Assembly (NCBI GenBank): GCA_022768865.1
Contig: JALELH010000092.1
Location: 1 to 55,817 of the forward strand
Origin: Spirochaetia bacterium
Lineage (GTDB): Bacteria > Spirochaetota > Spirochaetia > Treponematales > Treponemataceae
Length of the DNA stretch: 55,817 nt
Reading direction: 5' to 3'
Below the pieces are notes generated by a model. It saw only the letters and a list, made by a program, of their open reading frames with translations. It was not told the DNA's origin and did not search any database. Below are positions 24,521-33,541 of the stretch, piece by piece (within the stretch, counting starts at the first letter, position 1; each line of letters opens with the position of its first letter). A program made the position numbers and the translations under genes.

Positions 24521-26500
24521 ATGGCATTTGTAAAAAATATTTTTGATAAAAACTTTATTGAATTTGCAAGTTATGTTATCAGATCCCGTGCAATTCCGGA
24601 TCTTGAAGACGGACTTAAGCCGGTTCAGCGCAGAATCATGCATACTCTTTTTCAGATTGATGACGGACGCATGCACAAGGTTGCTTCTGTTGTCGGCGAC
24701 TGCATGAAGTTCCATCCTCATGGAGATGCTTCCATTGGTGGAGCTTTAGTCGTTCTTGCCAATAAGGGATTTTTTATTCAGCGTCAGGGAAACTTTGGAA
24801 ACCTTTACACTGGAGATGAATCTTCTGCGACACGTTATATTGAATGTGGCGTTCATCCTTTTGCCAAAGATTTTCTTTACAATCCGAATATTACAAAATA
24901 TGTTCCAAGTTACGACGGACGCAATAAAGAACCTATTACTTTCCGTGCTAAACTTCCTGTTGTTTTGCTCGGCGGTGCAGAAGGTATTGCCGTAGGTATG
25001 AGCACGAAGATTCTTCCATATAATATCCGGGAAGTCATAGATGCAGAAATTAAATGTATTAAAGGGGAAAAGTTTCAGATATATCCTGACAGTTTTACAG
25101 GCGGCCTGATTGATGTTTCAAACTATAATGACGGCAACGGAAAAATCGTTACGCGTGCGAAGTTTGATTTAAGTGATGAAAAGAAAATTGTAATTACGGA
25201 ACTTCCTTTTGATACAACTTCAAAGGAACTTCTTGATTCAATTGATGCAGCATATAAAGCCGGTAAGATAAAAATCAGTTCCGTAGAAGATTACACGACT
25301 GATCATTGTAATATTGAAATTAAGCTTCCCCGCGGAATTTATGCAAAGGATGTTGAAAAAACACTTTATGCTTATACGGCATGTGAAAAATCAATTGCAT
25401 GTTCAATGCTTGTAATCAAGGATAATATTCCTGTTGTAATGACTGCAACTGAAATTATAAAATTTTATGCTCAGCGTCTTACATCAATTATTAAAGATGA
25501 ACTTGAATTTGAAAGAAGTTCTCTTATGGAAGATTTACACGCACGCACTCTTGAACGTATTTTTATTGAAGAGCGGATTTATAAAAAGATTGAAACCATG
25601 ACAACGGCAGAAGATGTAAACAAGGCTGTTAAAAAAGGTTTTGTTCCATTTAAAGAAGAACTTATCCGTGAAGTTACAGACGATGATGTTGAAAAGCTTT
25701 TGAAAATTCCTATCAGAAGGATTTCTCTTTTTGATATTAATAAAAACCGTGACCAGGTTTCTGCAATTAATGCAAGGCTTAAAGATATTGCAAAGCGTCT
25801 AAAAAACTTAAAGGCATGTGCTGTTGAATATTTAAATGGCATGATTGAAAAGCTGGAAAAGTTTTCTAAGCTTGATGAAAAGAATGATACCAGGTTTATT
25901 GACCCGAAACTTCTGGCACGTCAGACAACGGTAAAGACATTCAGTGCTGTTGATGTTAAGGCTGTTGTAAAACGTGATATTCCTCTGCGCTATGATGAAA
26001 AGGGATATCTTGGAACAAAAGTTTCAGGCGGCAGGGAGATTTTAAAAGTTACGCCTTACGACAGAATCCTTATTGTACGCAGAACCGGCATCTGGGGTGT
26101 CTGTGATGTTTCGGAAAAACTATTTGTCGACCAGGGCATGTATTACTGTAACTATGCAGAAAAGGAAATTATAAATAAAGTTCTTTTTACTATTATTTAC
26201 CGCGACCCGAAAACAAATCAGTGCTACATAAAACGCTGCCGCATAGCAGGCTGGATCATGAACCGTGACTACAGCTTTGCACCTGATGGCATGGAAGTTT
26301 TGCATGTTGATACAAGGGAAAAATTCAAGTTTACGCTTAACTATATAAAGAAGCCGCGTATAAAAGCTACAAGTCAGGAATTTAAAGCTCAGGCTTATGA
26401 AGAAAAAGGACTTAAAGCCGGCGGTGTGCGTATTGATACAAAAGAAGTGGAATCCATTGCAGTTGAATCTTCTGATCCACAAGGAAACCTTGGTTTATGA
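24521..26500 (+). CDS. parC: DNA topoisomerase IV subunit A
   Basis: 659 residues, shorter than gyrase A. RAIPDLEDGLKPVQRRI opens the breakage-reunion domain; FHPHGDAS is the conserved winged-helix loop; Tyr106 in SSATRYIECG is the DNA-linking tyrosine. The C-terminal region (about 480-650) is a reduced beta-propeller-like domain (VSGGREILKVTPYDRILIVR and similar), without the GyrA-box. It forms the heterotetramer with ParE. It overlaps the next gene by four bases (ATGA). Confidence 0.93.
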   Translation: MAFVKNIFDKNFIEFASYVIRSRAIPDLEDGLKPVQRRIMHTLFQIDDGRMHKVASVVGDCMKFHPHGDASIGGALVVLANKGFFIQRQGNFGNLYTGDESSATRYIECGVHPFAKDFLYNPNITKYVPSYDGRNKEPITFRAKLPVVLLGGAEGIAVGMSTKILPYNIREVIDAEIKCIKGEKFQIYPDSFTGGLIDVSNYNDGNGKIVTRAKFDLSDEKKIVITELPFDTTSKELLDSIDAAYKAGKIKISSVEDYTTDHCNIEIKLPRGIYAKDVEKTLYAYTACEKSIACSMLVIKDNIPVVMTATEIIKFYAQRLTSIIKDELEFERSSLMEDLHARTLERIFIEERIYKKIETMTTAEDVNKAVKKGFVPFKEELIREVTDDDVEKLLKIPIRRISLFDINKNRDQVSAINARLKDIAKRLKNLKACAVEYLNGMIEKLEKFSKLDEKNDTRFIDPKLLARQTTVKTFSAVDVKAVVKRDIPLRYDEKGYLGTKVSGGREILKVTPYDRILIVRRTGIWGVCDVSEKLFVDQGMYYCNYAEKEIINKVLFTIIYRDPKTNQCYIKRCRIAGWIMNRDYSFAPDGMEVLHVDTREKFKFTLNYIKKPRIKATSQEFKAQAYEEKGLKAGGVRIDTKEVESIAVESSDPQGNLGL

Positions 26501-27411
26501 ATAAATTAGTTCGTCCGAAATATAACCGCATGTATGAAGTTATGAAAGTGCGTCTTGGAAAAAATATAAGCAAGTGCGTGTTCATAATTTTGATTTTCAA
26601 TCTTGTTCAGTCATTCATTTTTAGCTTTACCCTGTCTCCATTAATGATGGCCGGCAAGAACGGAATGAATTTCATAACCTTAATTATTTCCGCCCTGTGC
26701 ACTGTTTTTGCATTCTTTCTGTCTTTTCAGTTGCTGTATGGAATAAATTCATTTTTTACCAAAACAATTTTAGCAAGAAAAGATGTAATGGGTGTTTTTA
26801 CTTCCGGGTTCAGGGATAAAACAAAGCGTTCAAATCTTATTTCCGGCGTGTTTACCATTATCTTGATTTTGTCTGCTGCAGCTGCTGCAACAGTAATTTA
26901 TTTTAATAGGGATGAAATTATTTCCCTTGCTTCAGAATATTTTCTTGATGAAAATTCTGCTGCTGAAATGATTTCCCTTGTAAAGGCAGCCGGTCTTGCC
27001 CTTGTTTTTTGTGCAGTGTTTTTTATCTGTGGAATTTTAGTTTCAATTCCATTTTTGTTCAGCTGGAATATTGTCTTTGATGATAAAAAAATTTCAGCAT
27101 TAAAGGCTCTTAAAAAAAGCATGTCTTTAATGCTGCCCAATTATTTTCATTTCATTGGTTTTGTAATTTATTCCTGCATTAAGAATTTTGTTTTTATAGT
27201 CTTGTTCTTTGCAATTAACATGAAACTTTCTGCAGCGAATTCCGGCATTTCAAATTTCTTTTCCATGGTTGTCGGATTTTTTGCATTTACTCAGGAATAC
27301 ACCATAATTGCAAAATCTTATTCTTCAATCCCGGTTTACTATTATTCTCTTTTGAGTGAAAACGGCATGGTAAAAACTGCAAGTCAGAAAAATGAAAATC
27401 CTGCTCAATAA
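26497..27411 (+). CDS. Integral membrane protein of unknown function, six helices
   Basis: 304 residues with six predicted membrane helices at about 24-48, 54-78, 112-135, 166-195, 214-240 and 255-275. The alternating amphipathic segments and the phrase ALKKSMSLMLPNYFHFIGFVIYS resemble the DUF975/'glycerophosphoryl diester phosphodiesterase membrane' type of spirochaete and firmicute membrane proteins, but I cannot name a family with confidence. It overlaps parC by four bases and the next gene by 20, so it is within one operon. Confidence 0.7.
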   Translation: MNKLVRPKYNRMYEVMKVRLGKNISKCVFIILIFNLVQSFIFSFTLSPLMMAGKNGMNFITLIISALCTVFAFFLSFQLLYGINSFFTKTILARKDVMGVFTSGFRDKTKRSNLISGVFTIILILSAAAAATVIYFNRDEIISLASEYFLDENSAAEMISLVKAAGLALVFCAVFFICGILVSIPFLFSWNIVFDDKKISALKALKKSMSLMLPNYFHFIGFVIYSCIKNFVFIVLFFAINMKLSAANSGISNFFSMVVGFFAFTQEYTIIAKSYSSIPVYYYSLLSENGMVKTASQKNENPAQ

Positions 27412-27979
27412 CCCTGTAAATGAAATCAATATAAAAGGTTCCCGTTTTATTGCAGAAGTGTTTACTGTTACAACACAGGCAGAAGCACGGGCAAAACTTC
27501 ATGAACAGAAGTTAAGATACAGCGATGCAACTCATGTTTGCCATTGTTTTATAAGCGGCCTGAAAGCAGAAGCTTGCGGCATGAGCGATGACGGTGAACC
27601 CAGCGGAACTGCAGGAAGGCCCATGCTTGATGTTTTAAAAGGAAGCGGCATTACAAATATTCTTGTTACTGTTACACGTTATTTTGGCGGAACCCTTCTT
27701 GGCACAGGCGGTCTTGTAAAGGCATACGGAGACAGCGTTAAAGAAGTTCTTACCCTTTGCCAGACAGAAGAATATATTGAGCGCAGTAATTTTTCTTTTG
27801 AATGTGACTGGTCCATTTATGAAACTGTAAAGCATAAAATAGAAGTTTTTCATATAAGCGATTTAAAAGAAGAATTTGCATCAGGCGTAAAACTTACGGG
27901 CAGAATTTATTCATCAGAATTTAATGAACTTAAAGAATTAATAAAAAATTTAAGCAAAGGAAAAATATTATGCATTTAA
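27392..27979 (+). CDS. YigZ/IMPACT family protein (UPF0029)
   Basis: 195 residues. The N-terminal IMPACT domain includes KGSRFIAEVFTVTTQAEARAKL, ATHVCHCFISG, GMSDDGEPSGTAGRPML and VTRYFGGTLLGTGGLVKAYGDSV, the highly conserved family core. A smaller C-terminal ferredoxin-like domain follows from about 130. The family is linked to translation quality control or protease-like roles in some bacteria, but no biochemical reaction is firmly assigned. It overlaps both neighbours (20 and 10 bases), showing tight operon packing. Confidence 0.93.
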   Translation: MKILLNNPVNEINIKGSRFIAEVFTVTTQAEARAKLHEQKLRYSDATHVCHCFISGLKAEACGMSDDGEPSGTAGRPMLDVLKGSGITNILVTVTRYFGGTLLGTGGLVKAYGDSVKEVLTLCQTEEYIERSNFSFECDWSIYETVKHKIEVFHISDLKEEFASGVKLTGRIYSSEFNELKELIKNLSKGKILCI

Positions 27980-28767
27980 TTTTTATACGGCACGGAGATC
28001 CGGACTATTCAATTGATTCTGTTACGGAAAAAGGCAAAAAGGAACTTGAACTTTTAGCAGACAGGCTTGCTGGTTTTAAGGCAACTGAGTTTTATGTTTC
28101 TCCAATGGGACGTGCTCAGAAAACAGCTGAAGCATGCCTTTCTAAAATCAATGTGGATTTAACTAAACCACCTGTTCCTGTGAATACACTTCCATGGCTC
28201 AGGGAATTTTCCTACGATTGTATTAATCCAAAAACAAAAATGAAAAAGATTCCATGGGATAATCTGCCAATGGATTATTACCCGGAAAAAAAATACCGCA
28301 GCTACAAAGACTGGTTTAAAACAAAGCTGATGAAAAGCGGAAATATTGAAAGTCATTTTCATGATGTATGCAATGGCATTGATGAAATTCTTTCTTCATG
28401 GGACTACAACCGTGTAAGCGAAGAACTTCCGATTTACAACTGTTTTCCAAACCTTACTCCGGAAGAAGCAAAAATTGACCATCATCTTGATCAGTTTCAG
28501 AAAGACTATGATCCAAAAAAACTTGTCTTTGTGTGCCATCTTGGCGTTATGTTTACGATTATAAGCCATCTTACAGGCATGAGTCCTGTTCAGCTGTGGC
28601 AGAATTTTTTTGTTGCGCCAAGTTCAATTACGGTTTTAGGTGCAGAAGAAAGAGTGCCTGGTGAAGTTGTGTGGCGCATTCAGCGTATGGGTGATGTGCG
28701 TCATCTGGAAAGCAACGGAGAACATGCTTCTGCTTCCGGATATTTTGGAAATTTTCTGGAAATATAA
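27970..28767 (+). CDS. Histidine phosphatase (phosphoglycerate-mutase-like) family protein
   Basis: 265 residues. LIFIRHGDPDYS (about 3-14) carries the catalytic RHG; YVSPMGRAQKTAEACL has the conserved Arg; LVFVCHLGVMFTI (about 178-190) has the second catalytic His. The length exceeds simple PhoE/CobC-type enzymes because of an insert around 75-150 (WDNLPMDYYPEKKYRSYKDW). The substrate is unknown. It overlaps the YigZ gene by ten bases and is followed 12 bases later by the CHY zinc-finger gene. Confidence 0.9.
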   Translation: MHLIFIRHGDPDYSIDSVTEKGKKELELLADRLAGFKATEFYVSPMGRAQKTAEACLSKINVDLTKPPVPVNTLPWLREFSYDCINPKTKMKKIPWDNLPMDYYPEKKYRSYKDWFKTKLMKSGNIESHFHDVCNGIDEILSSWDYNRVSEELPIYNCFPNLTPEEAKIDHHLDQFQKDYDPKKLVFVCHLGVMFTIISHLTGMSPVQLWQNFFVAPSSITVLGAEERVPGEVVWRIQRMGDVRHLESNGEHASASGYFGNFLEI

Positions 28768-28779
28768 TCCGGCAAAAAT

Positions 28780-29103
28780 ATGCAGGTTACTTCAAAAGGA
28801 ATTTACGGCAGGCTTACTGATGATGCAGGGCGTTGCCGGCATTACAATTCAGTCCTTGATATTGTTGCTAACCGTTGTGGCATTTGCGGAAAATTCTATT
28901 CATGCTACAAATGCCATGATGAACTTGAAAATCATAAATTTGGTCCGATCCCGCAAGATGAAGAAAATTCCGTAATGTGCGGTGTTTGCGGAACAGTGTA
29001 TTCCTATAAAGAATATAGCAGCCTATGTTCCTGTAAAAACTGCAAGAGTGCATTTAATCCAAAATGTGCTCTTCATAAAAGTATTTATGCAAATTTACTT
29101 TAG
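28780..29103 (+). CDS. CHY-type zinc-finger protein
   Basis: 107 residues dominated by Cys/His pairs: RCRHYNS, CGICGKFYSCYKCHDE, CGVCGTVYS, CSCKNCKSAFNPKCALH. The order matches the CHY zinc-finger family (related to mitochondrial Hot13), which binds several zinc ions and in eukaryotes acts in thiol redox or metal handling. The bacterial role is unknown. It is the last gene of the parE operon and its end overlaps by four bases with the convergent M23-like gene. Confidence 0.85.
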   Translation: MQVTSKGIYGRLTDDAGRCRHYNSVLDIVANRCGICGKFYSCYKCHDELENHKFGPIPQDEENSVMCGVCGTVYSYKEYSSLCSCKNCKSAFNPKCALHKSIYANLL

Positions 29104-29966
29104 TAAATATCAAGCTTAAAATTTAGCAGTGTTGAATTTTCCTGAATATTGATCAGTGTTATGGAAAGTGTACTTTGCCCCTTTGTAAGCTGGATTTTTC
29201 CTAAAAGCTGCTTGTCTTTTTGCGGATAAAGTTCCTTTATGGAATAAATGTTGTTGCCTGTTAAACCAACTTTGCCGTAACTTTCTTTAATTATGTCGTA
29301 AGTTATGGTTTCAGATGTTTCCCCATTTACGGTAACTATTGTCTTGTAAGGCACATGTTTTCCCTGCTGTGTTTTATAAATAAAGTATGTTCCTGCGGGG
29401 AGTCTTTTGTCTGTATTTATGTTTCTGAAATTTCCGTTTTTATCCATAAGGAATACAGGACCTGCTTCAAGATGGGGTTCTTTTGCAATGCGTGGCATAA
29501 GGATTTTAGGATTTACATAGGAAAGGTTTTTTTTATCATAAACCTGAAATTCAAGGCCGTTGCTTTCTTCCTGCCATGCAGAATTTCCGCTTGTTGCAAT
29601 TTTATCATGTTCTTTAAGTTGTGTTTTTCCGTCTAAACTTTCATGCATGCTTATTGAATTTAAATTTCCGTAAACAGTGGAAAGTCCGTCACTATGTGAA
29701 ACTATTACTGCTGAACCAAGTGAAGATTCAAACCAGCCGAAAGCGTCTGACTGATCGTCAATTACTGCAATTACAATTCCATCATCGGCAGAATGAACTT
29801 CTGCATCTTCTTTATAAATAACAGAAGGACTTATACAACCTCCCCTTAACTGTCCGAATTCAGAACTTATGGTTTCTGATGTTGTTTCAGATAAAGGCCA
29901 GTCAAAGGCAATTGCAGAAGAAACTGAAATAAAAGCAAGTGCTGCTGCAAAAATATTTTTTTTCAT
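29100..29966 (-). CDS. Exported M23/LytM-like protein lacking the catalytic residues
   Basis: 288 residues. The signal peptide ends SSAIA before FDWPLS. Residues about 30-150 follow the outline of an M23 peptidase: ISSEFGQLRGGCISP, VHSADDGIVIAVIDD, GSAVIVSHSDGLSTVYGNL, IATSGNSAW, then GLEFQVYDKK. The zinc ligands are absent: no HxxxD, and the HxH strand reads GLEFQV. It is therefore probably a regulatory or binding protein of the EnvC/NlpD type rather than an enzyme. A C-terminal domain of about 100 residues is unassigned. It is 24 bases downstream of the beta-propeller gene. Confidence 0.78.
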   Translation of the reverse strand: MKKNIFAAALAFISVSSAIAFDWPLSETTSETISSEFGQLRGGCISPSVIYKEDAEVHSADDGIVIAVIDDQSDAFGWFESSLGSAVIVSHSDGLSTVYGNLNSISMHESLDGKTQLKEHDKIATSGNSAWQEESNGLEFQVYDKKNLSYVNPKILMPRIAKEPHLEAGPVFLMDKNGNFRNINTDKRLPAGTYFIYKTQQGKHVPYKTIVTVNGETSETITYDIIKESYGKVGLTGNNIYSIKELYPQKDKQLLGKIQLTKGQSTLSITLINIQENSTLLNFKLDIY

Positions 29967-29990
29967 AATTTACTTCCTTTTATTTTCTGT

Positions 29991-31055
29991 TTATTTATTT
30001 GAAATTGAAATTCGGGAAATTTTATTATTCCGTCCGACGAAAAGAGAATTGCTTCTTGTCTGAATGAAAGAACTATTACCTTCAAAACTAAAATCTGCCA
30101 TCTGGTGAATGTTTTTTTCAAGAACCATAATTGTGTAAATATTTTTTTCATGACTTAAAACAAACACAAGCTGTCCGTCGTCTGAAAATTCAACCTGCAG
30201 GATTTTACCATTTACAGGAATCTTTTTGGCAGTTGAATTTAAAAGATTAACGATACCAAGACCGCCATTAAAATTATAATAAACAAAGTCTGCTTTTGGC
30301 GAAAATCTTACCAGGGTCTGCCTGTTAAGCTGGCTGCCTAAATATTCGTGAAAAATAATCCTTGAATGTCCTTCGTTTCTTTCTGCAACTACAAAACGCT
30401 GGTTGTTCTGGCCTGAAACACAGGCTATTATATTTCCATTGTCAGAAATGTCTGCACCAAGAATTACTTCAATATCACTGCCACCAGGATTAAACATCTG
30501 GGAAATCTTTCCTTCCGTATCAAAACTGATTATTGAACCGTCAGCATAACCTGCAACTGTTCCGCCTTTGCTTGAAGAAAATGCTGTAAGAGGGGAATAG
30601 TTTTCATAAGACCATTCTGTTTTTCCATCTTCACTGATTTTTGCAAATGAATTTCCACCCGGAAGCATAATGTAAATTCTGTCTTCGTCAATAAAAGGAA
30701 AGCCTTCTTTTTCTATAGTTCCGGCTTTTGTTCCGTCTGCAAGATAAAAATCAGTCTTTGCATTATTCTGAAGGTAAGTGCAATACCAACTGTCCGAAAT
30801 AGAAGATTTAAAAGGAAATTCAATGCAGCTGTCAATTTTTCCTTCTTCCGTAAAATATCCGATTTTATTATTCAGTCTGTATGGAATTTTTTTATCATCT
30901 GCTGAAGCTTTCTGAACGTTGTGAATGTTTACAGTCCATTCAGGTGTAAAGTGAAGTTCAGTTCCTGTAGGACGCATGGAAAAAAATATGTATAGTATGC
31001 AAAAAATAGTAATGAAAGGTATTAAATAGTTTCTTTTTTTCTTATTGAGATTCAT
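29991..31055 (-). CDS. Membrane-anchored beta-propeller-like protein
   Basis: 354 residues with one N-terminal membrane helix (about 10-27) and a periplasmic part of repeated beta-strand blades: GGTVAGYADGSIISFDTEG, DISDNGNIIACVSGQNNQRFVV, VRFSPKADFVYYNFNGGLGIVNL, VEFSDDGQLVFVLSHEKNIYTI. The blades resemble WD40/PQQ-like repeats. No catalytic motif is seen. It likely forms a scaffold with the M23-like protein encoded just downstream. An exact function is not known to me. Confidence 0.72.
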   Translation of the reverse strand: MNLNKKKRNYLIPFITIFCILYIFFSMRPTGTELHFTPEWTVNIHNVQKASADDKKIPYRLNNKIGYFTEEGKIDSCIEFPFKSSISDSWYCTYLQNNAKTDFYLADGTKAGTIEKEGFPFIDEDRIYIMLPGGNSFAKISEDGKTEWSYENYSPLTAFSSSKGGTVAGYADGSIISFDTEGKISQMFNPGGSDIEVILGADISDNGNIIACVSGQNNQRFVVAERNEGHSRIIFHEYLGSQLNRQTLVRFSPKADFVYYNFNGGLGIVNLLNSTAKKIPVNGKILQVEFSDDGQLVFVLSHEKNIYTIMVLEKNIHQMADFSFEGNSSFIQTRSNSLFVGRNNKISRISISNK

Positions 31056-31084
31056 GGTTTCATTCTATAGAAAATTGTCACAAA

Positions 31085-31114
31085 TTGCAATTTTATGCTT
31101 CTTTTTGCTATAAT
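31085..31114 (+). promoter_or_regulatory. Promoter of the glycyl-tRNA synthetase gene
   Basis: TTGCAA (31085-31090), an 18-base spacer and TATAAT (31109-31114), 53 bases before the ATG. Confidence 0.65.
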
Positions 31115-31133
31115 ATGGAACTTCAAAAATTTA

Positions 31134-31153
31134 TCGCTATAAGCCCATAGCGA
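31134..31153 (+). promoter_or_regulatory. Hairpin in the glyS leader next to the ribosome-binding site
   Basis: TCGCTAT (31134-31140) pairs perfectly with ATAGCGA (31147-31153), loop AAGCCC. The stem ends three or four bases before AAGGAGA, so it could control access of the ribosome. Confidence 0.55.
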
Positions 31154-31167
31154 AAAAGGAGATTATT

Positions 31168-32634
31168 ATGGCAGAAAAAAAAGTGGATCATTCATGCACT
31201 TTGGACAAAATTATTTCATTGTGTAAGCGCCGCGGATTTGTTTATCAGGCATCTGAAATTTACGGCGGGCAGGCTGGTGCCTGGGATTACGGTCCTTTAG
31301 GTGTTGAATTTAAAAGAAATATTCAGAATGAATGGTGGCACTACATGACACAGCTTCATGATGATGTTGTTGGACTTGATTCTGCAATTTTTCAGCATCA
31401 TACAACATGGAAGGCATCTGGTCATGCTGATCACTTTTCTGATCCAATGATTGACTGTCTTGAATGTCAGGCACGCCACCGTGCAGATAAAATGATTGAA
31501 GATTACGTTGCTTCAAACCCGGATAAAGATCCTGGAAAGCCTGTTGATACAATGAGCCATGAAGAAATGGAATCATTCATTAAGGCAAATATCAATTGTC
31601 CTGTATGCGGAAGCAAGGAAAGAAAATATACGGCAGTTCGTGAATTCAACCTTATGTTTAAAACATATCAGGGACCGATTGCCGATGAAGCACATTTGAT
31701 TTATCTTAGGCCGGAAACATGTCAGGGTATCTTTACGGACTTTAAGAGCATTGTTCAGTCTAACCGCATGAAGATTCCTTTTGGTGTTGCTCAGGTTGGT
31801 AAGTCTTTCCGCAATGAAATTATTTTCAAGAACTTTATTTTCCGTACTGCAGAATTTGAACAAATGGAAATGGAATATTTCTGTAAGCCGGGAACAGAAG
31901 ATGAAACTTTTGAACGCTGGAGAAAAGACCGCTGGGCATTCTATCTTAAATACGGCATTCCGGAGAAGCAGCTTAAGTGGCATCATCACGATAAGCTTGC
32001 TCACTATGCAAAGGATGCTTACGATATTACCTATAACTTTCCGATTGGATTTGAAGAAATTGAAGGCGTTCATTCAAGAACTGATTTTGACCTTTCTCAG
32101 CATCAGGAATTCTCAAAGAAGGATATGTCTTACATTGATCAGGAAGACGGAAACAAGAAATATATTCCTTACGTAGTTGAAACATCAGCTGGTCTTAACC
32201 GCAACTTCCTTATGTTCCTTTGTGAAGCTTACGAAGAACAGAACGTTGCAGAATCAGGACAACCGGAAGATTACAGAACAGTTTTACATTTACATCCAAA
32301 ACTAGCACCAGTTACAGTTGCAGTTCTTCCATTGATGAAAAAAGACGGACTTGCAGAAAAGGCAAAGGAAATCCAGAACATCCTTAAGGAAGATTTTGTT
32401 ACTGACTATGACCAGAGCGGAACAGTTGGTAAGCGTTACCGTCGTCAGGACGAAGTTGGGACTCCATTCTGTGTTACAGTTGATTACGATACTCTTGACA
32501 GTGCAAGTGCAAACTTTAATACAGTAACTGTCCGCAACCGTGATACAATGGCTCAGGAACGCGTTAAGGCTGACGAACTTACAGGCTATATTTTTAACCA
32601 GATTAAGAATTATAAACCAGTAGTTTGCAGCTAA
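31168..32634 (+). CDS. glyS: Glycyl-tRNA synthetase, dimeric (eukaryote-like) type
   Basis: 488 residues. The start follows AAGGAGA. GFVYQASEIYGGQAGAWDYGPLG is the class II GlyRS N-terminal signature; ETCQGIFTDFK and FRNEIIFKNFIFRTAEFEQMEMEYF cover the glycine-binding region and motif 2; the C-terminal anticodon-binding domain includes LAPVTVAVLPLMKKDGL and DEVGTPFCVTVDYDTL. Two CxxC pairs (CLEC, CPVC) in the insertion suggest a zinc site. It charges tRNA-Gly with glycine. It stands alone between its own promoter and terminator. Confidence 0.96.
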   Translation: MAEKKVDHSCTLDKIISLCKRRGFVYQASEIYGGQAGAWDYGPLGVEFKRNIQNEWWHYMTQLHDDVVGLDSAIFQHHTTWKASGHADHFSDPMIDCLECQARHRADKMIEDYVASNPDKDPGKPVDTMSHEEMESFIKANINCPVCGSKERKYTAVREFNLMFKTYQGPIADEAHLIYLRPETCQGIFTDFKSIVQSNRMKIPFGVAQVGKSFRNEIIFKNFIFRTAEFEQMEMEYFCKPGTEDETFERWRKDRWAFYLKYGIPEKQLKWHHHDKLAHYAKDAYDITYNFPIGFEEIEGVHSRTDFDLSQHQEFSKKDMSYIDQEDGNKKYIPYVVETSAGLNRNFLMFLCEAYEEQNVAESGQPEDYRTVLHLHPKLAPVTVAVLPLMKKDGLAEKAKEIQNILKEDFVTDYDQSGTVGKRYRRQDEVGTPFCVTVDYDTLDSASANFNTVTVRNRDTMAQERVKADELTGYIFNQIKNYKPVVCS

Positions 32635-32640
32635 ACAAAT

Positions 32641-32687
32641 AAGCCGGTTTTAAAGGATGTTGATTTTGTCCTTTGAAGCCGGCTTTT
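32641..32687 (+). terminator. Rho-independent terminator after glyS
   Basis: AAGCCGGTTTTAAAGGA (32641-32657) pairs along 17 positions, with G-U pairs, with TCCTTTGAAGCCGGCTT (about 32669-32685), followed by TTT. Confidence 0.88.
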
Positions 32688-32727
32688 TAAATTTGATTTT
32701 ATAAAATTACAGCAGGAATCTGAATTT

Positions 32728-33510
32728 ATGGAATTTATTTCACTTGGAAAATCAAATCTTCTTGTAAGCAAAAATTCATTTGGAGCAATGAGCCTTGACT
32801 GTAAGGAAATTGAATCTTTCGGAGGAGAGGCAGATGAAAAAGCATGTGCCATAGTTCATCATGCCTATTCAGGCGGAATGAATTTTTTTGATACTTCACA
32901 TTCAAGTCCTGTCTGCGAAAAAAGAATGGGGGATGCCCTTCATGGCATCCGCCAGAATGTAATTATTGCAACAAAAACTTCTTCCCAGTCTGCTGCTGAA
33001 ATACGCCGGGATTTAAATGAAAGTCTTTTTGCCCTGGAAACAGACTTCATTGATTTATATCAGATTGAAAATCCGCTTATTGTTCCTTTAAAAGATGGCA
33101 GTGACGGCATTTACAATGAAATGCTTACGCTTAAAGAAAAAGGAATAATTCGTCATATCGGAATTGCAACTGAAGATTATGAACTTGTTAAGCAGGCAGT
33201 TGAATGCGGATTATATGAAACTGTGCAGTTCCCTTTCAGCATGATTTCTCCGGATTCTGTTGCAGAACTTGTAAGGCTTTGTGAAAAAAATGATGTAGGC
33301 TGTATTGCCATGCAGCCCCTTAACGGTGGCATTGTAAATAATATTCCCCTTGCCTTTGGTTTTTTTCAGCAGTATGAAAATGTTGTTCCAGTCTGGGGAG
33401 CTCATACAGATGAAGAACTTCAGCAGATTCTTTATTTTAATGATCATCCAATCGTAATTGATGATGAGTTTAAAAAGGAAGTTGAAAAAGTCCGCCTATT
33501 CTTTAATTAA
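32728..33510 (+). CDS. Aldo/keto-reductase-like protein with altered catalytic residues
   Basis: 260 residues with the (beta/alpha)8 outline of the aldo/keto reductases: SLGKSNLLVSKNSFGAMSL, GGMNFFDTSHSSPVCEKRMGDAL, VIIATKTSS, DFIDLYQIENP, GIIRHIGIATEDYELVKQAV, DVGCIAMQPLNGGIV. The catalytic Asp (FFDT) and Lys (IATK) are present, but the Tyr normally found in DTAxxYG.SE is absent (SSPVCE) and the usual His before NP is Glu (LYQIENP). Oxidoreductase activity is therefore doubtful. The C-terminal part is short. It stands alone. Confidence 0.8.
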   Translation: MEFISLGKSNLLVSKNSFGAMSLDCKEIESFGGEADEKACAIVHHAYSGGMNFFDTSHSSPVCEKRMGDALHGIRQNVIIATKTSSQSAAEIRRDLNESLFALETDFIDLYQIENPLIVPLKDGSDGIYNEMLTLKEKGIIRHIGIATEDYELVKQAVECGLYETVQFPFSMISPDSVAELVRLCEKNDVGCIAMQPLNGGIVNNIPLAFGFFQQYENVVPVWGAHTDEELQQILYFNDHPIVIDDEFKKEVEKVRLFFN

Positions 33511-33541
33511 TTCAGTCTGTTGAAAATAATCAATGAAAAAA

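Noticed and set aside
22235..26500. Gyrase (gyrB-gyrA) rather than topoisomerase IV
   Set aside because: The A subunit is 659 residues with a reduced C-terminal domain and no GyrA-box, and the B subunit has the EGQSASG variant seen in ParE-like proteins. Topoisomerase IV is more likely, though not proven.
31085..31167. T-box leader before glyS
   Set aside because: The leader is about 50 bases, too short for a T-box, and lacks the conserved T-box sequence and terminator/antiterminator pair.
31573..32073. Minus-strand open frame of 166 codons inside glyS
   Set aside because: It lies wholly antisense to conserved GlyRS motifs and lacks a start signal. The same applies to plus-strand frames at 45952-46494 and 44513-45049 opposite the 7TM-LuxR and aroC genes.
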